DNA from: Roridomyces roridus
Lineage: Eukaryota > Basidiomycota > Agaricomycetes > Agaricales > Mycenaceae
Assembly (NCBI GenBank): GCA_029378245.1
Contig: JARKIF010000140.1
Location: 1 to 64,000 of the forward strand
Reading direction: 5' to 3'
DNA: 64,000 bases
Below the pieces are notes generated by a model, which saw only the letters and a list, made by a program, of their open reading frames with translations, was not told where the DNA came from and did not search any database. Each line of letters starts with the position of its first letter. Positions within the stretch are counted from its first letter, which is position 1. Both the position numbers and the translations under genes were made by a program. Shown piece after piece: positions 50,528-62,258 of the stretch.

Positions 50528-50833
50528 TCAGATGGCCGGTCTGGAACATTTGCACGAACACGGAGGAACGAAAGTGCAGTCATCCAAGCAGGCTATATCG
50601 CATGTGATTCTCCCCGGCTAGAATTCAACGTCAACATTCGGAATAGTTGCCGCGTCCAGCGGACGGACGTACCTCACGAATCAGAGCAGGGGACGCCGCT
50701 GCGTTGACGAAGCCCTACATAAAAGTGAGCTGAAGGTGCATGGGAGGGGTGGGATAGGACTTGCAGCCAGGAGGAGTGCGCCCAGGGCTGGAATGAGGAG
50801 ATGTGTGAGGGTGACTTTAGCGTTGAACTTCAT
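50528..50833 (-). CDS. Small secreted six-cysteine protein (paralogue 1)
   Basis: Three exons, 66 residues. The signal peptide is MKFNAKVTLTHLLIPALGAL and beyond, followed by NAAASPALIREPGRIT and the core CDIACLDDCTFVPPCSCKC, ending SRPAI and TGA at 50528. Both introns are phase 0. The first uses the rare GC donor (GCAAGT) and ends TATGTAG; a GT choice would bring a stop. It shares exon structure and the spacing C-x3-C-x3-C-x5-C-x-C-x-C with three neighbours. An Arg before the core could be a Kex2-like processing site. The terminal C-x-C-x-C could bind metal as in metallothioneins or form disulfides; the secretion signal favours disulfides. The family is not recognised and the function is unknown. 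Too short for ordinary ORF calling. Confidence 0.8.
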
Positions 50834-50873
50834 TTCTCGCTCGTTTGTATGTGTGGAACAGGACTGACGCTGC

Positions 50874-50880
50874 TTTATAC
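50874..50880 (-). promoter_or_regulatory. TATA box of paralogue 1
   Basis: TATAAAG on the minus strand, about 42 bases upstream of the ATG at 50833. Confidence 0.5.
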
Positions 50881-51132
50881 GCTGTCGCCGCCCACCTCAC
50901 ATGGCTATATTGAGGTACAGACAGGCTCGGACGGCCAGCGTCAGCCACAGATTCACTAGCGGTATTCGGAGTTCGCACATGGTTGTCAAGAGGAGGTAGG
51001 AATCACAATTCACGATTTGCCAACATCTGAATAACCTTGTCATGTATTCAAAGTTGCTAATAAAGAACCCTGAGACACTGCCACAATAGATTCAACCGTG
51101 TCAAACTCTCCGTATCCGATCATCCCAGCGCG

Positions 51133-51409
51133 TCAGGCCGCATTACTCGGGCAAGTGCACGAGCACGGCTCGGTGAATCTACAAGGTGGGTCGCATGCAA
51201 GGTCACACCCGCCGGGAATACGCTGCGAATGTGGTTCAGCGCTCAGCGGAATAAGTACCATGCGCGGCGTGGCGTACCGTGATGGCGGTGACCGTCGGCT
51301 ACATACAGTTCATGAGATGGGAATTGACGAAGATAATAAGGTGGAAGCTCACGATTGAGATGAGGAAAAGAGCGCCAACGGCTGTTACGATTTGCAGGGT
51401 GAGTCTCAT
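51133..51409 (-). CDS. Small secreted six-cysteine protein (paralogue 2)
   Basis: Three exons, 55 residues. MRLTLQIVTAVGALFLIS forms the signal peptide, the middle exon encodes PTVTAIT, and the last exon gives RIPGG plus the core CDLACDPPCRFTEPCSCTC, PSNAA and TGA at 51133. Introns (54 and 55 bases) are GT-AG and phase 0, exactly as in the other paralogues. It is the most diverged copy: the F-V-P-P before the fourth Cys has become F-T-E-P. It lies 300 bases from paralogue 1 on the same strand and is divergent to paralogue 3, sharing a 546-base intergenic region with it. Confidence 0.78.
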
Positions 51410-52455
51410 GATGCTGATAGGTGGGGAGGCAGGTGGGATTTAGGGCGGCGCAGCCATAGCTTTTTATCTGTTGGAATCTATTGAGTTCTCTCCATGGGGG
51501 TCCTCAGACTTCGCAATAACTCGGGCTCCTGAATTCTGGTCTATTCTATTCCAAGGTCCGCCCACGGTGAAACAACCCGAGCGACCCGGAAGCATCAAAG
51601 TGGGCCCACTCCGCTGTCAGTCTCCCGGGTCCCGCTGGACATCAACTTTCCCTTTCATTCGCGTGTTGAAACGTTCACGAAGCAGATCGATCGCTGTCAC
51701 CAGGCGACGAAGTGAAAGACGAGTTTTCCTTTCTGTGCTGCATGAAAAGCAAAACTTTGTGTGGCAAAGACTTACGGTGCGGAGCGCCAATTCCCGCCAT
51801 CAACTCCTGCGACTTAATGCGGGCGACACCCAGTAACCGAAGCCCTACGCGCAAGTCTAGGCACCCTGTGGAATTCGGGATGACGTCTGTCGTAGCCCTG
51901 ACCCTCAATAAAACTGAGCGGCCTGCTTGAGACCGTCGATACAAAGTTCCAAACCATGCGGGCACACCTCCTCATTTCAGCCGTCAGCGCACTTATCCTT
52001 ACTGTGAGGGCTAATGAATATTTATCGCTGCATGACTAACGGAGACGAGTAGAGTGTTGTCCACGCAGCCTCTCCGGCCGTTGCTCGTGCGCCTTCAGTA
52101 CGTCGAATCACCAAGCTCTTCTACCTGACTCACACCGGAAACTCGCCCAACAGCCCATCTGCGACATGTTGTGTTTGGGCAATTGTGTGTTTGTTCCGCC
52201 GTGCGAGTGCAAATGCTCCTGAAGGGTTTATAAATGAATTGTGAGCTGTGACTGTCCCAGCCAAGCGTTCGTTACATACGTGTAAAACCCTGTTGCGCGG
52301 AAATCAAAGTGAGCTGCCTAGTGAACCTCCCAAAGAATTACAAATCACCTCCGAGGGAATCTAGAAAATACAAGGAGTGCTGAAGTATACGAAATGACTA
52401 CGATAAATGTAAAAAGAAAAACATTGACTTCCCACTCCCCGCTTGAATAGAATCG
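51405..52455 (+). repeat. 1-kb tandem duplication, unit A
   Basis: Carries paralogue 3 and its promoter. Matches 55502-56510 in order, with long near-identical stretches around 51470-51600 (TCTGTTGGAATCTATTGAGT and GAAACAACCCGAGCGACCCG). Confidence 0.85.
51956..52222 (+). CDS. Small secreted six-cysteine protein (paralogue 3)
   Basis: Three exons, 53 residues: MRAHLLISAVSALILT, then SVVHAASPAVARAPS, then PI plus the core CDMLCLGNCVFVPPCECKC and a final Ser, TGA at 52222. The first intron contains the branch-like CTAAC. The second intron ends at CCCAACAG, because the acceptor used by the sister copy (CACAG) is mutated to CACAC here. The new acceptor keeps frame but removes seven residues before the core. 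It is intact as spliced. It is the sister of the copy at 56032-56300 through a 1-kb tandem duplication. Confidence 0.78.
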
Positions 52456-52463
52456 TTCATGAT

Positions 52464-55400
52464 GGGGCTTACAGAAACTGCCGCACTGCCGCACTTTTGC
52501 CGCAGCAGCTACCGCACTGAACCGCGTGGTGCCGCAGTGATGTCACACTACCGCAGTGTCACTACCAAACTTAAAATGAGATTAACGGCTGAATTTGTAG
52601 CCTACTACCTGAGGACTCTTTCACTGGTGTCCGTTTTTGAAAAAGGCAAGTGGGTTGCGAGTTAAACCAATTTTAATGAACATCGGCTAAAGTGGGTACT
52701 AGTAAGTCGAGCCTGTTTCGAACGATGAAGGGCCACCAAAATGCGTGCAAATGGTTTGTGGGGAAGCTACCGGATGCCTTCTGACTACCAATGCCTCCGA
52801 GAGTAGTCAGCAGCTCGGAACTGATTTCAATTTGTGCATTCGCGTTGCGTGACCTTGTTTGGTGCGCGCTCCTTGTCTTGAACCACCACCATCGCCGAGA
52901 TAGTTCTGGTCCCGGCGGACCACGCTCACAAATCTTCGGTCTTCCATCGGCCTCTGTGATTCATCCTGATCCAGTTCAAAGTTCAGAATATTGGCCTGGA
53001 GAGTCTAGAGCTGCGGTTGAAGATGGCCTGGTGAGTTCATTCCGCTCATTTGCCACCCTCCTGTGGCTCAGATATTGGGTCACGCTCCAGTACTTGTCGA
53101 TCAGGCAAAAGGCAAAGCCGATTCGCCGTGCAACATTGAATGCGCAAGGAGATAAACTTGAAATTGACTGGGTCGGTGACACCAAGTCATACAGGCCTTT
53201 TGCTCGAAAGCAGGTGCCGCGACACTGCCGCAACTGATGCTCCGAGCGTACGATTTGTCTAAACCATCGCAAAATTGACTATCTGGGTGCCCCGAGGGAG
53301 TTACGCCCTCCGAACAGCTGCCACTTTGTTCGACACATTTACTTAAAAATTGATTTATCTCCTGTTTGAACTTTCGCACTCGGAAACGGTGATGAGCATG
53401 GAATTTGACTGCCCTTGAAAACACGCTTTTTGCACCATTTCAGATGTGGTTTCCATACTATATGATCTCAATATGAGAGCTGATGTCGAGCCCAGAGACA
53501 GTCAGTACGGTGGATACTTTAGAGTACTGTACAGGTTGAAGGGTATTTACCTGGATACGACTGATGGACTCACTCCGAAACACGTAGGAGGTGTGGATAC
53601 CTGCCTTACCAATGGGATACACCAATTAAACAGTTCTTAACCGTTGTACGATTGTCAGCAGTTCGAACCTTGGTGCAAGTGCAATTCGGAGGTTCGGGAG
53701 TTCACGGAATGATGGACAAGTCGGCCGAATGACCTGAAACATGAGCAGACCGCCGAGACGGGTCCGATGGAAGTGACGTAGTAGCTGGAACAAGTGGATT
53801 CCGGCTCGGATACGGACTTTTAGTCAAGTATCTGCTGGTATCTGAGACCAAGAGTGGGAGATATGGGTATCGTTCGAGACCTACAACACGTGGGAGTACG
53901 TTTTGAGGCCATACTCTGGAGGGGAAGAAGGGATACAAGATATCCAAACTGTCGGAGTCATGGATCAGCGATGGAATCACGAGATAACATGCTGAATCAT
54001 GGCTTGGCGCTCTGGCTGACTGAGCACCAGTGCCAGATCAACCAATCAGGTCGTTTCTATTCAGGATACGTGGGAGATTCATCATTATTGCGCCATTCAT
54101 TTGTACTATCATATGATTCCCGGACATGTATAAAGTAGATAGAGTGTTACCCAAGAGGGCAGCGGATACTTCCCCCACTAGCAAGCTACCAGCTGCGACT
54201 AAGGGATTTGTCCGAGGCTTTCGAAGGTGCATTGCGTAGCTTAGCAATCGCCCTTGAAAATCTAAATTGTTGTTTTGTTGGCTCCCGTTGTGTGAATTGA
54301 GTTTGAAGCATAGTTTGGTTCGAGTGCAAGTTGGATTGTGACTAGGGTTTCAGCTCAGTGGCAGCTTTGGAAGGCTTGCTACGGCTTGGTACGGTTTGTG
54401 TGTCAGTTAGGGTCTGGTTGTGTGTTCAGTGTCAGGAATTGGTTCAGGAATTGTTGGAATTTGTGAAATCCGTGTTGTATCGGTCGCTGTCGTCTTCAGA
54501 TACCAGTGTAAAAGGGATCGAGAGACCCAAATACCTGCTTTATTGCAAAAACCCGGCTTTAGCCAAACTCAATCTATCTTTTGTGTTAGCTGTGAAGCTT
54601 TAAAATCTACAAAACGCTTTAGAATCGCCATCCTTGGTTCATATCAAGGATTTTGATTCGCAATACAAAACTCGACCAATCATATCGAGACAATATCACA
54701 GTATTCCCTACAACCTTTCATAAGGCCCTGTACTAGGGACTTATACTCGCCTTCGCCTGCTGTCAATATAGTTGTCACTCGCCCCGGAGCTTCGTGATTG
54801 GGTTGTTTAGATATAGATTCGTCTGTATCGAGACTCATCTAGTCTTGTTGTTTCGAGTTGGTTGATTTCTATAGTAGGTTTTGAGCACATACATCAACGG
54901 TCAACGGAAGCTTGGATGAGAACAAACCATCCATCCAAGGGTGTCCATGTCTCGAGAGGAAAAAATTTAGAGCAAAGTGCGGTAGTTTACAACTACTGCT
55001 GAATTGTCACACTGCCGCACTGTCACGACGCTTAGGTGCCGCACTGCGGTGCGGCAGTTACCGCTTTACCGCAGCTTCCAAAAATTTGCCGCGACTTTTT
55101 CGTTCAGCTGCCGCACTGTAAGTGGTACTTTGCCGCAGTTGACCGCAAGGTGCCGCACTGGACCGATTTAAGTATGTAAGTATACTTGAAAATTTGGATG
55201 ATCTCTGTTCGATTTGGGGTTCTGTGGGACTCCAGATACAATACTTTTACCTTGATAGGTGACTCATGCAGAGGACAGGCTCCAACTCCTAAATCCAAGT
55301 TCAAAATCAGATGAAACAGGCTCAATTACAGGTTCTTCGCGACTCCAGATACAATGGCTTAACGTACGACAGCTCAACATGCTTAGGGAAGTCTTCGACC

Positions 55401-55499
55401 ATATACAACAGCTTGCTGTGAATTTACCTACCGCAGCTGCATGCCGCACCACTACCTCAACTACCGCTGCGGCAGCAGTGCGGTAGTTTCTGTAGGCCC
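52464..55499. mobile_element. hAT-like element, 3.0 kb, non-autonomous
   Basis: Ends GGGGCTTACAGAAACT (left) and the complement of GGGCCTACAGAAACT (right), followed inward by RCCGCACTG, with the 8-base duplication TTCATGAT at 52456-52463 and 55500-55507. TGCCGCAC/GTGCGGCA motifs are clustered within 120 bases of the left end, near 53215 and across 55005-55165. No transposase motif was found in the short internal ORFs. It sits exactly between the two units of a 1-kb tandem duplication. Confidence 0.85.
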
Positions 55500-55501
55500 T
55501 T

Positions 55502-56510
55502 CATGATGCTGATGGGTGGAACTCGGGAAGTTTGAAGTAGGATTTAGGGCGGCGTAGCCATAGACTTTTATCTGTTGGAATCTATTGAGTTCTCTCCATG
55601 GGGGTCCTCACACTTCGTAATAGCTCGGGCTCCTGAATTCTGGTCCATTATTCCAAGGGTCGCCCACGGTGAAACAACCCGAGCGACCCGGAAGTATCAA
55701 AATGAGCGCACTCCGCTGTCAGTGACCCGTGTCCCGCTGGACATGAAATTTCAACTGTTCTTTTTCCTTGGCGTATTGAAACTTTCACGAAGGAGTCATC
55801 AGAAGGACAAAACCTTGTGTGCCAGAACTCCTGGTGCGTACCGCTAATTCCCGCGACTCATTACGGGCGACACCCGGTTGCCAAAGCCTTACGGTCAAGT
55901 CTGGGCACCCACACAATACGGGCCCCCGGTTTGAAGCAATAATTGGAATTCGGGAGGCCGTCTGTCGTAACCCTAACCCTATATGAACCTGAGTCGCCTA
56001 GTTGAGACCTGTAGATACAAACTTACCGACTATGCAGTTCCACCTCCTCATTTCAGCAGTCAGCGCACTTATCCTTGCCGTGAGTGCGAATCACTGTTGG
56101 CCGGTCCTGACTGACGGAGACGAGAAGAGTGTGGCCCACGCAGCCTCTCCGGTCGTTGCTCGCGAGCCTTCGGTACGTCGAATGAACAAACTCTTCGCCC
56201 TGACTCACAGGGGAGACTCGCCCAGCCCAGCCTAGTTTGTGACATCGAATGTCCGGTCGATTGTGTGTTCGTTCCGCCGTGCAAGTGCCAGTGCTCCTGA
56301 AGGGTTGCTGGATAAAGACGTGATTGTGAGCTGTCCCAGCTACTTCGCAGAGCGTTGGGAAACTTACGTGGCCGCGGAGATCACATTGGACTTCTCTTGA
56401 ACCTCCCAAAAAGAATTAAAAACCCCGTCCGAATGAATTTAGAAAATACAAGGAGTGCTGAAGTATACAAAATGACTACGGTACCCCGTTTGAATAGAAT
56501 TGTCTCTCTC
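55502..56510 (+). repeat. 1-kb tandem duplication, unit B
   Basis: Second unit of the duplication described at 51405-52455, carrying paralogue 4. The match begins at the target site of the 3-kb element. Confidence 0.85.
56032..56300 (+). CDS. Small secreted six-cysteine protein (paralogue 4)
   Basis: Three exons, 60 residues: MQFHLLISAVSALILA, then SVAHAASPVVAREPS, then GRLAQPSLV and the core CDIECPVDCVFVPPCKCQC, final Ser and TGA at 56300. The second intron starts at 56173 and ends in CTCACAG. The first intron is 48 bases, so an unspliced reading stays open, but splicing restores the conserved signal peptide seen in paralogue 3. An in-frame ATG at 56002 exists; I prefer 56032 because it starts the conserved block. 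Same family as paralogues 1-3. Confidence 0.78.
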
Positions 56511-56664
56511 CTAACGTGATCATGTCGCTCTCATATAGGCATACGGATGCTCGACGGGATTGGCAAACCGCGGAACCCCTACCGTTTCGGCATCCGAACT
56601 GACAGACCGCAGTTCATGGCGGACGCCAAGGTCAGATTCCTGTTTCGAATTCAACTCAAATCAA

Positions 56665-58531
56665 TCATCTGGTCCAACATCGGGATGGGAGAGGACACAC
56701 CTTTGAAATAGACGTCATAGGCTCGCTGGTGGGGTACCCCGCATTCCACGGGAACGGGTACTCGGGGCGTGGGGCGTTCGAGAGATAAAACCGATTCGAC
56801 ACGTTGCTCGTCATGTGGTTAGGGTTGTTGTTGGTTTCTGATCCGCGCGTCGTGGGACCCTGCTCACGGTCCGTTCCCTTGCCGCGGATGATTTTTCGGG
56901 TGTTGAGCGTGCAGAGGAAGGAGATTGGATACACTGAGTATGAGTACCAGTAAGTTAGTGAAGCAGTGGGAGCTCGGACACCCACGCTTGCTCAAGATGA
57001 AGTAAAATGCAATGAATTGGAATGTGTCCGGGCTGCGGTCGTACTGTGGGTGCGTGTGTGAATTCGGGCAATTATAAGTGGGCGCGAAGCCCAGGTGGAC
57101 TTACAAAAATGAGCGTAAGAAGACTGATCGTCGCCGTGAACTATATTGGCCAATGAGGTCACTGGAATTCAGCCCTGTGTGAAAGACGAACCGCTCCCTA
57201 ATTCAATGAGATCAAGCATCAGACGTCCAGGAAATCGAAACCACTTACGGTGTTGATAGCATAAATCGTGAGTGTGTTGACCAGATTGTCTGCTCTGCGC
57301 AAGTCCCAAGCTCAATGGTTCATTCGCACCGAGAGTCCATCGGATTTACCTTTGGTTACTCCCAGTTCTGAAACGGCGCAGGAAGAAACATAGTGCTGCG
57401 GCAGTGAACACGTCCGCGACGACTCCCGTGCCGAGAGAGAACGAGGCGAGTAGCTGAGGATTGTCTTCAGCTCGTATCATGTATCAAGAGCGGGGCGGTA
57501 GGCGACTCACCTTTAGGCGCGGAAGGTTACTGATGAATGGATTTTCGAAGCTGGCGGAGAGGTCTGTGAGTGATTCCACCGGCGCCGGCGGGAGAGACTT
57601 GCCATCTGAGCGTGAATACTGTCCAAGGATAGATGTAAGCCGGTGATGAAGAACGAACGTGACTGAATACGTATGTACCGATGGCAATACCCAGCTCTCC
57701 CAGCGCGAGTACAATCTGCAGCCGCAGCTGAGCCAGGGTTCTCAAAGTAGCACAGATCCGGACACGCACCACAGCACCCGTAACAAAGTAGTTTCGTTGG
57801 CTGACTATGATACAGTCAATTGGTGGGTTTCAAGGCTCCCCGAAGGGACTCACATCGCCAGACGCGCATGGCGAAGCATCTGAAAAGGAGGGATATTCAG
57901 AGGGTGATACCGCTCGGGGCAAGATACAACGCACAGCCGGACAATGGTCCCGATGACTGCCTGTGGAGCCGGTAAACAGTATTTTTGAAACCACGCAAGC
58001 GGGCCAGTACACACCCCGACAGTGAGCTGCGCCTGCAAACGGGTACAGATGAGAGACGAGATAGATCCCACAGGCGGGCGGGGGGGGACGCACAATCAAA
58101 GTCCAAATCACCGGTTCAGTGACCAGAACAAACGGGTCGGCGAAATTTCTACCGCAGGTTCACGGTAGGTCGGTCAGCAATCAAAGGACAAGGCGTTTTG
58201 GACGCACTCGATCGTGTAAAAGTACACAGAATGTCCTATGAGCGCTTGATCCAGGCAATTCAATACCCTGTGCGCGAGATGTCAGCTGACTGGGAACCAC
58301 GCGAGATCACGCGCACGCACCAGACAGTGGCGACCTAATTATGAGCCGTCCCAGGTAAGAGCCTGTGGCGGGCAAGAACACCAAACCCACCAAAAACTTG
58401 TACACCAGCCTATCTTCCGGATAACGCTGGAGATAGGTGATGACCTGCGTAGTGTTCACCCCAAACACTACGCTCGAGAACGCGAAGCTGATGAAAATCG
58501 CCCCCAGGGTATTGGATATGGTGGGGGACAT
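56665..58531 (-). CDS. DUF6534-like multi-pass membrane protein (copy 1)
   Basis: Membrane protein of a large, functionally unknown Agaricomycete family with seven predicted helices. The start at 58531 (MSPTISNTLGAIFISFAFSS) followed by YLQRYPEDRLVYKFLVGLV is the usual N-terminus; LDQALIGHSVYFYTIE comes near 58230 and the hallmark C-terminal block YPISFLCTLNTRKIIRGKG near 56900, then a hydrophilic tail. Introns split the gene at short intervals. The first exon junction (about 58370) does not give a clean GT-AG join in frame, so a small lesion there is possible. Intermediate exons (57000-57800) were not fully resolved. The role is unknown; signalling has been suggested only by topology. Confidence 0.65.
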
Positions 58532-58639
58532 TATCAGGTCGTGCTTGGGTGGGGAGACGCAGCGCTGCTGGGCTGGGAGAAAACACGGAGGAGGGATGGG
58601 CTCCGGAGTATTTAAAAGTGCTCGTAGACGGTAATGGTG

Positions 58640-60300
58640 GCGTGGGATGCAAGAAGTACACATCCGCGATGCCACGGGTTTCAAATTGGCTTGACCGAGC
58701 GGATCTGGACTTTGTTCGTGGTCGGAGGCCATGGTGCTGCGGAGCCGTTGGAAGTGCAGGGTGTCCTTTCCCCAAGAGGGAGCACAACGCAGTCGTGGTC
58801 GTGCCGCGCAGGAACACGGAGTGGAGAACATTCCTCTCGGCGCACCGTCGTGTGAGAGAAGTGGGGATCATGTGGCCCACTCTAGTATTCGCCAAATCGG
58901 GTCAAGCTTCGTGCGCAATGGGGCGAACCCAGGTTTGAATCACTTCACAATATCGGAGACTTGCGGGATGGATGGGAGGCACACGGGAGAGTTTGAAGGC
59001 GTCGCTGCTTCAACGACGCATGCACGGGGCGAGGTGAGGGATGCGAAATCAAGTACCCGAATGTCAATTGCAAGGCGGAACGGAGAGATTAGGAATTGAT
59101 CGTCGATAGGGTAAAGCAGAGCATTGAATCAACGAAGTCGGTCGAAGGTCGGGAGTTGGCGGCCGAGTCAATAGATGGCCTGCGAGAAGTGCCGCTTGCA
59201 ATCTGTGCTTGTTGAGGGAGGCCACTTCGTACACTGCGAGATGGTTCACGCAGTATTGAAGTGGCCTCGGAGCTCAACACCAGGAAGCGGACCAGCAACC
59301 TCGAGAGCGAGAACCTCATCTTGGCAATGCAGGCGGCCAGATCGGTATCCCATTCTATCCCATTTGCACCAGCTTGCCGTAAAACGCGGGGGAGACATCT
59401 GATGCAGCTACCCCAGGATTTGACCGGTTCCATCACGAGGGCAAGGTTTGCTGGCACGGGATGGCTACCATCAAGTGCGCAGTTGGCTACAGCGAGAGAA
59501 GTTCCAGAAGCAGGGGCCCGAAACTGCCTGCGTCCACACCAATCGGGTGGTGGATAACACATGAGCGTCGGAGGCACGAGGACGGAAAGTTGGGCTTGGG
59601 GTTGAAGAGTGTCAAGAACCCGGAAGGCAGTCCAAAGTCGGAGCCAGGGACTCCACGTGTTGGGCGAAGGCCAGGGTTTCGTATGCCGGCGGAATATCAC
59701 AAGCTCGTCGGGACTCGGAAACAGCCGCCCGTTGAAAGCGTCATCCAGCGGGAGTAGTACCGAAGGCAAAAAATTGAAGTAGAGGGGAGATGAAGAGGCC
59801 GCGAGGTCAGCCCACACTGAGAGGCCAAAGAAAAGTTTCGCGACGGGTGTGCCAAGCAGATTTCAGCAAAAGAGAGTCGGTCGGTCGTCTTGGCGGTGAG
59901 AGCTGAGTGCAGGAAGATGCAAGTCCGTTTCAAGCTCCAGTGTCGAGGACACCGAGCAGTGTTGCGCCATCGTGCACGAATCGCGAGGAGAGTGGATGTC
60001 AAGAGATGATGGCTGACTCAGCAGCGATTCGATCCGAGTAAAAACGCGCGGCGAGCTGGGGGAGATCCGAGTCAGGGTGGATCAATCCGTGATCTCACAG
60101 AGTGCGGATCATCTGATCGTGCGCTCCTTGCTTCCCACCGTCATAGTTCCTACCCAGGACCTCAGGATCTCGCGCTCGGTGTACTTTCAGATTCTGTGAG
60201 AGAACGGAACTGAGACCTGCCGATGGACCATGCGCAGCCGTGATGCCATGAGGCAAGCGCGCTACCGAATTTCATCGATGACTCATCAGCGTCCCGACTC
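58640..60300. other. No secure gene; one long minus-strand ORF
   Basis: A minus-strand ORF (59089-59817, 242 codons, WADLAASSSPLYFNFLPSVL) has protein-like composition, but two frames compete upstream, and no F-box or other motif could be established. It is left unnamed. Confidence 0.3.
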
Positions 60301-60321
60301 TTGATCTTCACCCCCATCCAC

Positions 60322-61553
60322 ATGGCCAACGAAATCGCAGGCCCCGCTTCCAAGGCTCTAGCTTCCCTCACACAGGCCCAAATCTCCTTCCTCCAGTCTC
60401 TCCCAAAAGCCGAATTGCACGCCCATCTCAACGGATGCATCCCAATCTCGGAACTGCAAAAAATGGCGCGAGAATACTCGGGCACCAGCCTGTCCTCCGG
60501 GTCTGTCCTCGAAGGCATCGCCAAACTGCAAGCTGGCGTAGTCCTCGACCAACTATCCGACTTCTTTGGATTGTTCTCCGCCATCTACGCGCTCACCTCG
60601 AATCCCGACAGTCTGCGGCGTGCGACCCGTGCGGTTCTGACCCAGTTCTTAGATGGAGAAAATCCGCAGTGCGAGTATCTCGAGCTGCGGAGTACTCCAC
60701 GGGAGACGCCGGAGATGAGTAGGATGGAGTACGTGTGCGCGGTGCTCGACGAGGTGGAGCGGTATCCCAAGTCGAGGGCGGCGCTAATCGTCAGCCTCGA
60801 TCGACGGATGACCGATGAGGTCGTCTCAGAATGCATCAATATTGCGCTGGATTTGAAGGAAGCGGGGAGGAGAGTCGTCGGTGTTGATCTTTGTGGGGAC
60901 CCGCAGGTAAGGCCGCCTGTCCCAGACTTGGCGTCCGTTGTTAATCTTCAGGCTGGGGACATGGATACCCTTTCAGAACATTTCGCTGCAGCCAAACGCG
61001 GAGGATTGGGCGTCACCCTTCACATCGCCGAGGTAAGAGCGTCGTACCCTTTTTTGAAGTGTACTTATGGTCAACTCCAGACGCTCGAGAACCCCGCTCA
61101 AGAGACTTTGAAACTGCTCTCATACGCTCCCGATCGCCTGGGCCATGCCACATTCCTCAACGAAGACGCTAAAACTGTCGTTCGCGAAGCCGGAACTCCA
61201 ATTGAAGTGTGTCTGTCTTCGAATTTACTGTCTGTCATTTTTTCGTCCTCCGTCCTCCAGCGCTCACTGCGCACAGCTGTAAAACCGTTTCCTCTATCGA
61301 AGGACACCATATCCGATATTATCTCCGGCACGACCACCCCATTGCAATTTGCGTGAGTCGTTCTACCTTGGCCTTTTGATGTCAAACTCATTGGTTCTAG
61401 ACCGACGACACGCTCCCGTTCCGGAACTCTCTTCTCGGAGAGTACGCTCTCCTTCTAGCATCTCCTCCCCTCGGACTCGGGCTCAGCGAGAATGAGGTTC
61501 GACGCATCGCGGCCATGGGGATGAATGCGAGATTTGGGGTGGCTACTCTGTAA
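60322..61553 (+). CDS. N6-methyl-AMP deaminase-like (ADAL/MAPDA) metal-dependent deaminase
   Basis: Cytosolic adenosine-deaminase-like enzyme of the ADAL/MAPDA group, which deaminates N6-methyl-AMP to IMP and clears methylated nucleotides from RNA turnover. About 350 residues in five exons. Zinc ligands are visible: HAHLNG near the N-terminus (KAELHAHLNG), His in GVTLHIAE with the catalytic Glu next to it, and the late Asp in AICTDDTLPF. GHATFLNE is the segment with the catalytic-base His. The C-terminus ENEVRRIAAMGMNARFG is typical. The ATG at 60322 is chosen because the frame has no earlier ATG nearby. All introns are GT-AG and in frame. A housekeeping-type gene, useful as a local quality control. 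Confidence 0.93.
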
Positions 61554-61559
61554 AGCATC

Positions 61560-62240
61560 CAAGTTTCAAGACTTGAATAGATCTGTTTCTCCTTACCTGG
61601 TTAACACTGTTTCAAGGCGTGTTGCGCGTTTCTTGTGGTACCCTGTGGGTCCGGTGCGTAAATCCCGCACCCTCGGCATTGTCGCGCACTGTGGGATTCC
61701 AGTCTCACCAACGGTTCCTGGCTAGATCTCCGTCGGCGTGAGCCGTGAGTTGCCATAACAAAAGCGCCTGTGTGATTAATAGCTCGTTCTACAGCGGCGA
61801 TCAAGACGTGAAGGGTCTAGCTGGCAGCTAGCTCCGATGGCAGGAAGATCGCAGCCAGAAGATTAAACCTCTCAACCACTGTATCCAGGTTCCTGACTTG
61901 CTTGGCGGTGAACACGAATATCTGTTGCATTGCTTCCGAGACTTGGACGCGCGGAGAGGTGGCTAAGCGCAGGGTTCTGACCGTGTGCCGTACAGCGGCA
62001 TACGGCACCTAGTATTGGCACGCCATACGCCGCCTTTTAATATTCCCATTCCCACTGCCGTCGTCCTACAGACGCACCCTGCTACTCTAAAAACAGTACG
62101 GAGTGCGACTCGCCCGCCCTTGCTCCGCATCCGTTTCTGGCAGGCCCCGACGACTCGGACAAGTGTGGAATTGTGCCACATGTACGTGAGTGCCACTCAG
62201 TCTTCAAGACGGAGACCACCTGCCAAGCTGTTCTCTTCCC
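61560..62240. other. No gene seen
   Basis: Intergenic. A short hairpin GTGCCGTA-TACGGCAC lies near 61983-62006. Nothing else is supported. Confidence 0.5.
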
Positions 62241-62258
62241 CACCCCTAACTCACCCAC

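Noticed and set aside
59089..60002. F-box protein on the minus strand
   Set aside because: Two frames compete and no F-box signature could be read.
61983..62006. Short hairpin as a transcription terminator or attachment site
   Set aside because: An 8-base palindrome alone is expected by chance and has no context in a fungal genome.
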